Assembly (NCBI GenBank): GCA_022448705.1
Contig: JAKUUF010000028.1
Location: 1-14,548, forward strand
Direction: 5' to 3'
DNA: 14,548 nucleotides
DNA from: SAR324 cluster bacterium
Lineage (GTDB): Bacteria; SAR324; NAC60-12
The translations under genes were made by a program, and so were the position numbers. The notes beneath the pieces are model-generated. The model was not told where the DNA came from and made no database searches. It saw nothing but the letters and a program-made list of their open reading frames with translations. Shown here piece by piece: positions 14,336 through 14,548 of the stretch. Positions within the stretch are counted from its first letter, which is position 1, and every line of letters starts with the position of its first letter.

Positions 14336-14548
14336 TTATTTTTCGTCAGGTTTAAGCAGGATCTTGCCAATGTGGGTGCTGCTTTCGATCAGTGGATGAG
14401 CATCTGCTGCCTTTTCTAGTGGGAAAGTTTTATGAATGATTGGGCGGATGGTCCGAGAATCAATAAGCGGCCACACTTCTTTGCGCAGGGCCCGGGCTAT
14501 TTCAGCGTTTTCCTCGACGGTTCGGGGGCGTAAAGTGGATCCTGTTAA
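14336..14548 (-). CDS. NAD(P)H quinone oxidoreductase, PIG3 type, C-terminal part
   Basis: The last 70 residues of a zinc-independent medium-chain dehydrogenase/reductase; the gene continues beyond the right edge. The visible part begins LTGSTLRPRTVEENAEIAR and contains IRPIIHKTFPLEKAADAHPL, then SSTHIGKILLKP before the TAA stop at 14336-14338. This arrangement is characteristic of PIG3-like quinone oxidoreductases: the TGSTLRPR loop follows the nucleotide-binding fold, and the H-K-TFPLEKA helix and HIGKI strand end the protein. The family reduces quinones using NADPH and is linked to redox stress in other organisms. It is too short for its own entry in a length-filtered frame search, but the frame is clean to the window edge and its C-terminal Lys/Asp/Glu tail is normal. 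Confidence 0.88.
   Translation of the reverse strand, partial: LTGSTLRPRTVEENAEIARALRKEVWPLIDSRTIRPIIHKTFPLEKAADAHPLIESSTHIGKILLKPDEK

Overview
The window reads as chromosomal DNA of an AT-rich Gram-negative-type bacterium, possibly aquatic or marine. This is inferred from two paralogous Na+/H+ antiporter genes, bacterial cell-wall and membrane genes (an MltG-type murein transglycosylase, membrane proteases, ABC exporters) and bacterial -10/-35 and Shine-Dalgarno signals. I cannot name a phylum. No phage, transposase, CRISPR array, tRNA or rRNA gene was seen.

Layout, left to right. (1) 1-2618, plus strand: the 3' end of one putative Na+/H+ antiporter gene, an AT-rich spacer with a likely terminator, and a complete paralogue of the same family. 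(2) 2671-5706: a membrane M48 metallopeptidase with C-terminal TPRs (minus) and a TraB-family membrane protein (plus), divergently transcribed from a 96-base spacer. A long inverted repeat closes the antiporter/peptidase junction. (3) 5741-10291, minus strand: mltG, then an ABC exporter half-transporter, then a ModF-like protein with two fused ABC ATPase domains. (4) 10483-11241, plus strand: a lone ribosomal protein L3 gene with its own promoter, far from any other ribosomal gene in the window. (5) 11208-11637: a 430-base gene-free stretch rich in potential RNA hairpins, followed by a gene for a small exported protein of unknown family. (6) 12143-14165, minus strand: a two-gene ABC-2 exporter (ATPase then permease, overlapping by 8 bases). 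(7) 14336-14548, minus strand: the C-terminal end of a PIG3-type quinone oxidoreductase.

The genes do not form one obvious pathway. The common thread is the cell envelope: ion antiport, membrane proteolysis, peptidoglycan processing and two export systems. I did not find a clearly new multi-gene system. The points most worth checking are the orphan rplC with unusual residues in its conserved loop, the structured gene-free region beside it, the small exported protein, and the ABC exporter half with asparagine in place of the catalytic glutamate and no partner gene nearby.
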